A DNA stretch of 64,000 bases from Xanthomonas campestris pv. badrii (GTDB lineage Bacteria > Pseudomonadota > Gammaproteobacteria > Xanthomonadales > Xanthomonadaceae), in contig NZ_CP051651.1 of assembly GCF_012848175.1 (NCBI RefSeq), positions 2,728,001 to 2,792,000 of the forward strand, written 5' to 3'. A program made the translations under genes and the position numbers. Positions 9,115-16,230 of the stretch are shown in pieces. Position 1 is the first letter of the stretch; each line of letters opens with the position of its first letter. The notes beneath the pieces are model-generated. The model saw only the letters and a program-made list of their open reading frames with translations, was not told where the DNA came from and ran no database searches.

Positions 9115-9656
9115 GCACCGTGCATTACGACCTTTTCCCCTCGCCGATCGGCACGCTGACCGTCGCCGCCGACCAGACCGGCGTCCGCCATATCCTGTTC
9201 GCGCAGAACCGCTACGACGCGGCCGGACGCGCACGCTGGGTGCACGATCCGGACGCCGCGCTGGTGCGGCAGGCGCGCGAGCAATTGCTCGATTATCTGT
9301 ATGGCGGGCGACGCCGGTTCGACCTGCCGCTGGCACCGGTGGGCACACCCTTCCAGCTCGAGGTCTGGCACACGCTGGCGCAGATTCCGTTCGGCCAGAC
9401 CTGGAGCTATGCGCAGCTGGCGCAGGCGGTGGGCCGCCCCGCTGCCAGCCGCGCGGTGGGCGCGGCCAACGGACGCAACCCACTGCCGATCGTGCTGCCC
9501 TGCCATCGCGTGATCGGCGCCAACGGGGCATTGACCGGGTTCGGCGGCGGACTGCCGACCAAACGGGCCTTGTTGCAACTGGAAGGCTGGTCGCCGCAGC
9601 CGATCGCACGCGCCAGCGATCTGTTCGCCGATGCCCCCACCGCAGGCTCGCGATGA
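9111..9656 (+). CDS. ogt: Methylated-DNA-protein-cysteine methyltransferase
   Basis: A 181-residue suicide repair enzyme that transfers the methyl group from O6-methylguanine to its own Cys. The active-site motif is PCHRVIG, with the Arg-finger helix RAVGAANGRNP before it and an N-terminal ribonuclease-like domain. Its length fits Ogt rather than full Ada. It starts inside the alkA stop codon (four-base overlap). Together the two genes supply the functions that enteric Ada and AlkA cover: phosphotriester sensing, base excision and direct reversal. Confidence 0.95.
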   Translation: MSTVHYDLFPSPIGTLTVAADQTGVRHILFAQNRYDAAGRARWVHDPDAALVRQAREQLLDYLYGGRRRFDLPLAPVGTPFQLEVWHTLAQIPFGQTWSYAQLAQAVGRPAASRAVGAANGRNPLPIVLPCHRVIGANGALTGFGGGLPTKRALLQLEGWSPQPIARASDLFADAPTAGSR

Positions 9657-9693
9657 CTTCGCGGCGTCATCGCTGCCCCGTACACTGGGCCAC

Positions 9694-11001
9694 ATGATCG
9701 ACCGACGTTGTGTGGTTGCCGCGGCAGCCGCGGCCCTTTTCTCCGCCTGTACCAGCCAGCCCCTCCAGCCCAGTGCCCAGGCGCACTCCGCCAGCGCATC
9801 CCCCCCGCCGGCCGCCACGGCAGCAGCGGACGATACCCCGCACACCTTGCTGCTGATCTCCATCGATGGCCTGCGTGCAGACATGCTCGATCGCGGCATC
9901 ACCCCGACGCTGTCGCAGCTGTCCCGCGATGGCGTGCGTGCGCGCTGGATGACGCCCTCGTACCCGTCGCTGACGTTTCCCAACCACTACACGTTGATCA
10001 CCGGCCTGCGGCCCGACCACCACGGCATCGTGCACAACAGCATGCGCGACCCGGCACTGGGTGGTTTCTGGCTGAGCAAGCCCGAGGCAGTGGGCGATGC
10101 ACGCTGGTGGGGCGGCGAACCGCTGTGGGTGGGCGCCGAACGCGCCGGCCTGCGTGCGGCCACCTGGTCATGGCCGGGCAGCGAAGCGGCGATCCAGGGC
10201 GTGCGCCCCTCGCAGTGGCGCCATTACGAAGAGGGTGTGAGCCTGGACGCACGCGTGGACGCGGTGCGCGGCTGGCTCAAGGCCGACGGCGCCCAGCGCA
10301 ATCGCCTGGTCACGCTGTACTTCGAACATGTGGACGAAGCTGGCCACGACCACGGCCCGGAATCGCGCGACTATGCCGACGCCGTGCGCGCGGTGGATGC
10401 CGCCATCGGCAGGCTGCTGGACGGCATGCAGCGCGACGGCACCCGCGCGCGCACCAACATCATCGTGGTCTCCGACCATGGCATGGCCCAGGTGCCGCCC
10501 GGCCATGCCATAAGCGTGGAATCCATGGCGCCGCCCGGGCTTGCCACCGCCACCACCGACGGCCAGGTGATCGGGTTCGTGCCACTGCCCGGGCAGCAGG
10601 CCAAGGCCGAAGCGCATCTGCTCGGCGCGCATGCGCACTACGACTGCTGGCGCAAGGCGCAGCTGCCGGCGCGCTGGCATTACGGCACCCACCCGCGCAT
10701 TGCACCCATCGTGTGCCAGATGCACGAAGGCTGGGATGCACTGTTCCCCGACAAACTGGCCAGGCGTCCGCAGCAGGGCATGCGCGGCTCGCACGGCTTC
10801 GATCCGGCATTGCCGGTGATGCGCGCGGTGTTCGTGGCGCAAGGCCCGGATCTGGCGCAGGGCAAGACGTTGCCGGGCTTCGACAATGTCGACGTGTATG
10901 CCTTGATGACGCGCCTGCTGGGCATCGAGGCCGCGCCCAACGATGGCAACCCGGCCACCCTGCTGCCGGCATTGCGCGTGCAGCCAGCGACGGTGCGTTG
11001 A
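9694..11001 (+). CDS. Nucleotide pyrophosphatase/phosphodiesterase (NPP), lipoprotein
   Basis: A 435-residue alkaline-phosphatase-superfamily enzyme, close in layout to the structurally studied Xanthomonas axonopodis NPP. A lipobox (LFSAC, Cys19) makes it a likely periplasm-facing lipoprotein. Metal ligands and nucleophile are visible: LLISIDGLRADM (Asp), PSLTFPNHYTL with Thr94 as nucleophile, EHVDEAGHDHGP (Asp and His), VVSDHGMAQV (Asp-His), and a late GSHGFDP His. It hydrolyses phosphodiester or pyrophosphate bonds of nucleotides. The ATG at 9694 was selected because the signal peptide follows it directly. It begins 37 bases after ogt and may be co-transcribed. Confidence 0.93.
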   Translation: MIDRRCVVAAAAAALFSACTSQPLQPSAQAHSASASPPPAATAAADDTPHTLLLISIDGLRADMLDRGITPTLSQLSRDGVRARWMTPSYPSLTFPNHYTLITGLRPDHHGIVHNSMRDPALGGFWLSKPEAVGDARWWGGEPLWVGAERAGLRAATWSWPGSEAAIQGVRPSQWRHYEEGVSLDARVDAVRGWLKADGAQRNRLVTLYFEHVDEAGHDHGPESRDYADAVRAVDAAIGRLLDGMQRDGTRARTNIIVVSDHGMAQVPPGHAISVESMAPPGLATATTDGQVIGFVPLPGQQAKAEAHLLGAHAHYDCWRKAQLPARWHYGTHPRIAPIVCQMHEGWDALFPDKLARRPQQGMRGSHGFDPALPVMRAVFVAQGPDLAQGKTLPGFDNVDVYALMTRLLGIEAAPNDGNPATLLPALRVQPATVR

Positions 11002-11035
11002 CCCAACACCGGCACGTCGGTGCGACAATAGGGCG

Positions 11036-12373
11036 ATGTCTGCTCCCGACCCATTGCCGCGTCGCCTGCGGCCGTTGTTGTCCAGCCAAGGCTGGCGTCG
11101 CCGTGCCGCACTGTGGGGCGGCGCGATCGCGGTGGCCCTTGTCGCCATCGTGTTCGCCAAGGCCAGCGATGCCGCCTTCCACCTGTTCCAGCGCATCATC
11201 GCTCACTCGATCTGGTGGGCGCTGCTGCTGACCCCGGGCATCTTCGCCCTGCTCGCCTGGCTCACCTCCGGCGCCTTGCGGCCCACCCGCGGCAGCGGCA
11301 TTCCGCAGGTCATCGCTGCGCTGGAGCATCCGGACCCGGCATTTCGCGACAGCAACCTGTCGCTGCGCGTCTCGGTCGGCAAGCTCGCCTTGACCACCCT
11401 GTCGCTGCTGGGCGGCGCCTCGGTGGGCCGCGAAGGCCCCACCGTGCATGTGGGCGCCAGCCTGATGCATGTGTTCGGGCGCTGGTTCGGCTTCCATGAT
11501 CCGCGCGAGCTCTCGCACTTTTTGCTGGCCGGCGGTGCGGCCGGCATCGCGGCGGCATTCAACACCCCGCTGGCCGGCGTGGTCTTTGCGATCGAAGAAC
11601 TGAGCGGGCGCTTCGAGCACCGCTTCTCCGGCACCTTGCTCACCGCGGTAATCGTCGGTGGCGTGGTGTCGCTGGGCCTGCTGGGCAGCTACACGTATTT
11701 CGGCAAGGTGGCGGTGGCGCTGCCGTTGGGCCGTGCATGGGTGGCGATTGCCTTATGCGGCAGTGTGGCCGGCCTGCTCGGCGGCATCATCGCGCGGCTG
11801 GTACTGGCCAGCGTCAGCGGCAAACCGCGCTGGTTGGGTGCACTGCGCCAACGGCATCCGGTGCTGCTGGCCGCGTTGTGCGGCGTCGCCCTGGTCGGGC
11901 TGGCGGTGGTGTTCGGGCAAGGCGCCTTCGGTACCGGCTACGAGCAGGCGCGCAGCCTGGTGCAGGGGCATGCCGTGGTCGGCCACGAATTCGGCCTGAT
12001 GAAGCTGCTCGCCAATCTGGTCTCGTACCTGGCCGGCATTCCGGGCGGCCTGTTCTCGCCGGCGCTGGCGGTGGGTGCCGGCATCGGCCACAACCTGTCG
12101 GTGCTGATGCCGGGCGTGGACCCGCGCACCTTCGTGCTGCTGGGCATGTGCGCCTATCTCACCGGCGTGACCCAGGCACCGCTGACCTCGGCGGTGATCT
12201 CGCTGGAGCTCACCGACACCAGCCAGATGCTGCTGCCGATCCTGGCCACCGTGTTGATTGCACGCGCGGTATCGGGGCTGGTGTGCAAAACGCCGATCTA
12301 TCGTGGGCTGGCCGAGCAGTTGCTGACCCCAGCGGCGAAGAACACCGCACCGGCGGCGAACACAGCGCACTAG
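11036..12373 (+). CDS. ClC-family chloride transporter, probable Cl-/H+ antiporter
   Basis: A 445-residue polytopic protein with the ClC selectivity segments GSGIP, GREGP (with the external gating Glu), and GIPGGLFSPALAVGAG. The internal Glu that passes protons in E. coli ClC-ec1 also appears conserved (FAIEEL). Both Glu residues suggest an H+-coupled antiporter rather than a channel. There is no C-terminal CBS pair. The ATG at 11036 gives a short cytoplasmic N-terminus (MSAPDPLPRR). It lies 34 bases after NPP on the same strand. Physiological role (acid resistance, chloride balance) is inference. Confidence 0.9.
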   Translation: MSAPDPLPRRLRPLLSSQGWRRRAALWGGAIAVALVAIVFAKASDAAFHLFQRIIAHSIWWALLLTPGIFALLAWLTSGALRPTRGSGIPQVIAALEHPDPAFRDSNLSLRVSVGKLALTTLSLLGGASVGREGPTVHVGASLMHVFGRWFGFHDPRELSHFLLAGGAAGIAAAFNTPLAGVVFAIEELSGRFEHRFSGTLLTAVIVGGVVSLGLLGSYTYFGKVAVALPLGRAWVAIALCGSVAGLLGGIIARLVLASVSGKPRWLGALRQRHPVLLAALCGVALVGLAVVFGQGAFGTGYEQARSLVQGHAVVGHEFGLMKLLANLVSYLAGIPGGLFSPALAVGAGIGHNLSVLMPGVDPRTFVLLGMCAYLTGVTQAPLTSAVISLELTDTSQMLLPILATVLIARAVSGLVCKTPIYRGLAEQLLTPAAKNTAPAANTAH

Positions 12374-12578
12374 AGACGTTGCACCATCGAGGCGCGCAGG
12401 CTGTCTCCGATCCATCACGGACAACGCCGATGGATCCCATGGCGCAAGCCACCGTTGAGTGTCTTGCCTTGATTTGCAGCCGCTACCGATGGCGGTGACG
12501 CGCCACTTGGTCCGCGCGGACCAGCGTCACATCAACAGGCAGACCGACAGCCTGTTGCGCTGACACCGGACATAAAAA

Positions 12579-12600
12579 AACGCGGCGCAAGCGCCGCGTT
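12579..12600 (-). terminator. Rho-independent terminator of the THX gene
   Basis: A perfect 10-base inverted repeat (aacgcggcgc / gcgccgcgtt) around a 2-base loop, followed on the minus strand by a run of seven U. It lies 24 bases past the THX stop codon, exactly where its terminator is expected. Confidence 0.9.
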
Positions 12601-12624
12601 TTCAGATCGCACAGCGGGCTGGGG

Positions 12625-12807
12625 TCAGCTGGCCTTGGCGACGGTCTTCTTGGCAACAGCCTTCTTGGCCGGCGCCTTGACCACGCCCTTCTTGGCAACC
12701 GGGGCAGCTGCACCCACGACAACCTTGCTCACCGCGTGCGAACGCGCATTGCCGTAGCTGGCGTTGTAGCGCTTGCCCTTGGCGGTCTTACGGTCACCCT
12801 TACCCAT
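12625..12807 (-). CDS. THX-like 30S ribosomal protein with Ala/Lys tail
   Basis: A 60-residue basic protein. The first 25 residues (MGKGDRKTAKGKRYNASYGN...) match the THX (Thx/S31e-like) ribosomal protein, which binds the top of the 30S head in Thermus. Thermus THX stops there. This one carries an extra 30-35 residue histone-H1-like tail of KKxxxKAPAKKAVAKK repeats, probably binding rRNA or DNA non-specifically. A strong AGGAG ribosome site lies 8 bases before the ATG, and a strong terminator follows. It is likely highly expressed. Confidence 0.85.
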   Translation of the reverse strand: MGKGDRKTAKGKRYNASYGNARSHAVSKVVVGAAAPVAKKGVVKAPAKKAVAKKTVAKAS

Positions 12808-13085
12808 TTCGTCGACTCCTGAATGTGAATACAAATTCCCGTGCTGGCACAGGTCTGGCGAGGTTTGCACCGAGCGGCGCCCTCGCGCAAGGCCGGCAAG
12901 CCTACCACGTCGGCCCGGGACCGCGCAGCGGTGGGGGCCTGCCAGGCTGTGAACCAGTCGCCTCTGGAGCAGATCCACCATCGGCGGTGCCCGGCGGCCA
13001 GCGAACGGGCCGGCCTGGCGCTGGCATGAAACAGGCTTCTGAGTCGCTGACTGCAACCATCGCGCAGCTGCCTGTCGGCGCATCG

Positions 13086-13502
13086 TCAGTGCGCGCAGCT
13101 CGCGTCGTGGACGTGCCCATGCCCGTGATTCAGGCGCAGATTGACCAGGTGCGCGATCCCTACCAAGACGCCACCCAGCGTCATCACCACCGCGTGCGGC
13201 ACCACCGAGTGGTGCAACGGGTCGTACAACAGGCCCAGCCACAGCAGCGCCAGGCCCGGCAGCAGCAACGCCAGCGCATGTAGCGCCTTATGGCGGCGAT
13301 ACCCCAACACCAGGCTGAAAAGCCCCAGCAGGGTCACGAAGACGACGATCGCCTGTTCGACCCCGTCGCCCAGCCAGAACGACAATCCCAGCGACGGGGC
13401 CAGGGCCAGCACCAGCGGCAACACCGCGCAGTGCACGGCGCACAACAGCGACCCGGTCGCACCGAAGCGGTCCAGCAAATGGCGAAGTGTGGGCAGAGGC
13501 AT
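13086..13502 (-). CDS. MerC-domain membrane protein, probable Zur-regulated metal protein
   Basis: A 138-residue protein of the MerC mercury-transport family: four hydrophobic helices with the Cys pair in LLCAVHCAVLP near the N-terminus. It ends in a His-rich tail (NHGHGHVHDASCAH). No mer operon is present. It diverges from a ZnuD-like receptor, and the shared 160-base gap holds two Zur-box-like sites, so zinc handling is more likely than mercury transport. The ATG at 13502 directly precedes the MerC domain. Family is clear; zinc role is inferred from context. Confidence 0.8.
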   Translation of the reverse strand: MPLPTLRHLLDRFGATGSLLCAVHCAVLPLVLALAPSLGLSFWLGDGVEQAIVVFVTLLGLFSLVLGYRRHKALHALALLLPGLALLWLGLLYDPLHHSVVPHAVVMTLGGVLVGIAHLVNLRLNHGHGHVHDASCAH

Positions 13503-13528
13503 GACTTCCAGCAGGTGCTCGCGGCAAC

Positions 13529-13547
13529 GTGGAATAATATAACATCT
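13529..13547. promoter_or_regulatory. Zur-box-like operator A (merC side)
   Basis: The sequence GTGGAATAATATAACATCT contains, on the minus strand, GTTATATTATTCC. This matches about 11 of 13 positions of the GTTATAwTATAAC Zur palindrome. It is AT-rich within a GC-rich genome and centred about 35 bases before the merC-like start. Assignment is by eye and rests on the Zur consensus known from enterics. Confidence 0.5.
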
Positions 13548-13626
13548 TGCTTGTTCCAGGCCCGCACCACTGCATCGCGCAGGACGGGCCTTGCCGTCGG
13601 CACAGCAGGCAAGCTGCGCCATCCTA

Positions 13627-13643
13627 TTGATATATAGTAACAA
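13627..13643. promoter_or_regulatory. Zur-box-like operator B (znuD side)
   Basis: TTGATATATAGTAACAA contains GATATATAGTAAC, matching about 10 of 13 positions of the Zur palindrome. It lies about 20-36 bases before the ATG of the ZnuD-like receptor. Together with site A it suggests that zinc-loaded Zur represses both divergent genes. Confidence 0.45.
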
Positions 13644-13662
13644 TTCAGAGAGCCCGGTCGAC

Positions 13663-15729
13663 ATGTCCCCCTCCCTCGCTATCTCCTTGCGCCGCTCCAC
13701 CCTGTCCCTGGCGCTGGCCAGCCTGCTGACACCTGCGCTGGCCATGGCCGAAGACGCCCCGGCCGTTGCCGACCCGCAGACCCCGCCGTCGTCCGATACT
13801 CGCCATGACGCCACGCCGTCCAGCGGACGCCACATCAAGGACCTGGACAAGGTGGTGGTCACCGCCAGCCCGCTGCGCGATGCGGCCGGCGAGTTGAGCC
13901 GCCCGGTCGAGGTGCTGGCCGGCGAGCGGCTGGACGAAGTGCGCAGCGAGAGCCTGGGCGAAACCGTGGCCAGCCTGCCGGGCGTGCAGAGTTCCAACTT
14001 CGGCCCCGGCGTGGGCCGGCCGATCATCCGCGGCCTGGACGGCCCGCGCGTGGCGGTGCTGCGCGATGGCCTGTCCACCCAGGACGTGTCCACCGTCAGC
14101 CAGGACCATTCGCCGGCGATCGAGCCGTTCCTGGCCAACCAGATCGAAGTGCTCAAGGGTCCGTCCACCCTGCTGTATGGCTCCGGAGCGATCGGCGGCG
14201 TGGTCAACGTGGTCGATGGCCGCATCGCCGAAACGCCGGTGGACGGCTTCAGCGGGCGCGCCGAAGTGCGTTTCGACGGCGGCGACAAGGACGGCAATAC
14301 CGACATGTTCCGCGTCGATGCCGGCAACGGCAGCGGCTTGTCGATCCATGCCGATGGCGTGTACCGCAACCAGAACGACTACGACACCCCGCAGGGCCGC
14401 CAGCTCAATAGCTGGATCGATTCCAAGGTGGGGTCGATCGGTGCATCGCTGTCCGGCGACTGGGGGTTCGTCGGCGTGTCGGCCTCGCGCTTCCGCGACA
14501 ACTACGGCAATCCGGGCGAACCGGGTGACCCGTCCATCGGCGAGCGCGGGGTGTCGTTGAAGCTGCAGCAGGACCGCTACGACCTCAAGGGCGGGCTGAC
14601 CGATCCGTGGGGCGAAGGCAGCGCGCTGCGCTACAGCTTCGGCCACACCGATTACGCGCATACCGAGTTCGAAGGCGACGAAGTGGGCACCGTGTTCACC
14701 AAGCGCGCCAACGAAGGCCGCGTGGAAGCATCCTTCACCTTCGGCGGCGGCTGGCAGACCGCGTTCGGCCTGCAGGGCAGCGACTCCACCTTCCAGGCGA
14801 TCGGCGAAGAATCCTTCGTGCCCAAGACCGATACCCGCTCGCTTGGCGCCTTCGCCGTGGCGCGCAATAGCTGGGAACGGGTGAGCGCCGAGGTCGGCGC
14901 ACGCGTGGACAAGGTCAAGTACAAGACCGACACCGGTGCGGACCGCGATTTCACCCCGACCAGCTTCTCGGCCAGCGGCGGTTTCCGCTTCAACGAGCAG
15001 TGGCGCCTGACCGCCAACCTGGACCACGCCGAACGTGCACCGGCCGAAGAGGAACTGTTCGCCAATGGCCCGCACATCGCCACCCTCGCCTTCGAGATCG
15101 GCGGTGCCGATCTGAAGACCGAAAAGGCCAACCAGGCCGAGCTGGGCCTGAACTTCCAGAACGAATGGGTGGATGCCAAGGTGGCGGCGTACTACAACCG
15201 CTACGACGACTTCGTCTACATCGTCGACACCGGCGGCCAGTGGTTCAACGAAGAAGACAACGACTTCCTGCCGATCCGCCAGTGGACGCAGGCCGATGCG
15301 ATCTTCCACGGCTTCGAAGGCGAAGCGACCTTCCACCTGGCCAACAACGACACCGGCGCCTGGGATCTGCGCGTGTTCGGCGACACCGTGCGTGCGCGCC
15401 TGAGCGACGGCGGCAACCTGCCGCGCATCGCACCGGGCCGCTTCGGTGCGCAGATGCGCTGGAATGCCGACCAGTGGCGCGCCTCGATCGGCGCCACCCG
15501 CACCATGAAGCAGGACAAGGTAGCGGTGAACGAAACCCCGACCGACGGCTATACCTTTGTCGACGCGCACCTGGCCTATCACATGGACCACGGCAGCACG
15601 GCATGGGAAGTGTTCCTGGACGGCAACAACCTCACCAACCAGGACGCACGCGTGCACACCTCCTTCCTCAAGGACGATGTGATGCTTCCTGGCCGCAACG
15701 CCTCGTTCGGCGTGCGCTTGTTCTTCTGA
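13663..15729 (+). CDS. znuD: TonB-dependent outer-membrane receptor, ZnuD type
   Basis: A 688-residue receptor. A signal peptide (about 1-28, ending AMAED) is followed by a TonB box region (DKVVVTASP), a plug domain with the segments GRPIIRGLDGPRVAVLRDGL and YGSGAIGGVVNVVDGRI that are characteristic of ZnuD-like zinc receptors, and a 22-strand barrel ending in Phe. It would import zinc (or a zinc chelate) across the outer membrane. Support for zinc comes from the divergent MerC-like gene, two Zur-like boxes and zur itself 12.6 kb away. A strong terminator follows. Confidence 0.82.
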   Translation: MSPSLAISLRRSTLSLALASLLTPALAMAEDAPAVADPQTPPSSDTRHDATPSSGRHIKDLDKVVVTASPLRDAAGELSRPVEVLAGERLDEVRSESLGETVASLPGVQSSNFGPGVGRPIIRGLDGPRVAVLRDGLSTQDVSTVSQDHSPAIEPFLANQIEVLKGPSTLLYGSGAIGGVVNVVDGRIAETPVDGFSGRAEVRFDGGDKDGNTDMFRVDAGNGSGLSIHADGVYRNQNDYDTPQGRQLNSWIDSKVGSIGASLSGDWGFVGVSASRFRDNYGNPGEPGDPSIGERGVSLKLQQDRYDLKGGLTDPWGEGSALRYSFGHTDYAHTEFEGDEVGTVFTKRANEGRVEASFTFGGGWQTAFGLQGSDSTFQAIGEESFVPKTDTRSLGAFAVARNSWERVSAEVGARVDKVKYKTDTGADRDFTPTSFSASGGFRFNEQWRLTANLDHAERAPAEEELFANGPHIATLAFEIGGADLKTEKANQAELGLNFQNEWVDAKVAAYYNRYDDFVYIVDTGGQWFNEEDNDFLPIRQWTQADAIFHGFEGEATFHLANNDTGAWDLRVFGDTVRARLSDGGNLPRIAPGRFGAQMRWNADQWRASIGATRTMKQDKVAVNETPTDGYTFVDAHLAYHMDHGSTAWEVFLDGNNLTNQDARVHTSFLKDDVMLPGRNASFGVRLFF

Positions 15730-15760
15730 CGGCGGTCTCTCTCCCCCGCCGAGTAGAAGC

Positions 15761-15791
15761 GAGGCCGCCTTCGGGCGGCCTCTTGTTTTTT
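15761..15791 (+). terminator. Rho-independent terminator after znuD
   Basis: A 9-base perfect stem (gaggccgcc / ggcggcctc) with a TTCG tetraloop, then ttgtttttt. It begins 32 bases after the receptor stop codon. Confidence 0.92.
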
Positions 15792-15792
15792 G

Positions 15793-16230
15793 CGTGGCTG
15801 ACAACAGCTGGCGCGCAACCGCCAGCTGGCAGGTGCAGCGCACGAGAACGAGAACGAGAACGAGAACGAGAACGAGATCAGATGATTGGCAGCGCCAGCG
15901 CCCGCCTGGCGGTTGAACAGTCGTCTGGGTCGCTGCACTGGAGTTGCTGCAGTCATCGCCTGCGCCAAGGTTGTGCATATCGATACATGCGCCACCCCGC
16001 ACGGCTGCGAGCGCTTGCGAGGCAATACATGCATGCGTGCGCAGCCGCTGGCTGCTGCGTCGCACAACGCGCGCTGGCGCATCTGCGGTACAACGTCCGT
16101 GCAATGCGCTGACAGGGGGCGCCAGTGATGCGCCGATGCGGCGCGCACTTGCGCGTGCACTGCCTGCCGCCCCATGCGCCACCACACGCGTCACGGCAGT
16201 CCTCTCGCAGTGAGACAAGGAGCCTTGCGC
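15793..16230. other. Intergenic region before the second TonB receptor
   Basis: About 440 bases without a credible gene. It contains a six-copy hexamer repeat (15842-15877) and a long leader ahead of the next receptor. I saw no good Fur box or sigma motif. Confidence 0.4.
15842..15877. repeat. Simple sequence repeat, six copies of ACGAGA
   Basis: Six perfect tandem copies of the hexamer ACGAGA, starting about 110 bases after znuD and ending about 350 bases before the next start codon. It is outside any gene, so slippage would change spacing rather than reading frame. Confidence 0.95.

Noticed and set aside
13086..13502. Mercury-resistance operon member
   Set aside because: The MerC-like gene has no merR, merA, merP or merT neighbours, and the upstream region looks zinc-regulated.
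15842..15877. CRISPR array or TAL-effector repeat
   Set aside because: Six-base tandem units without spacers; too short for either.
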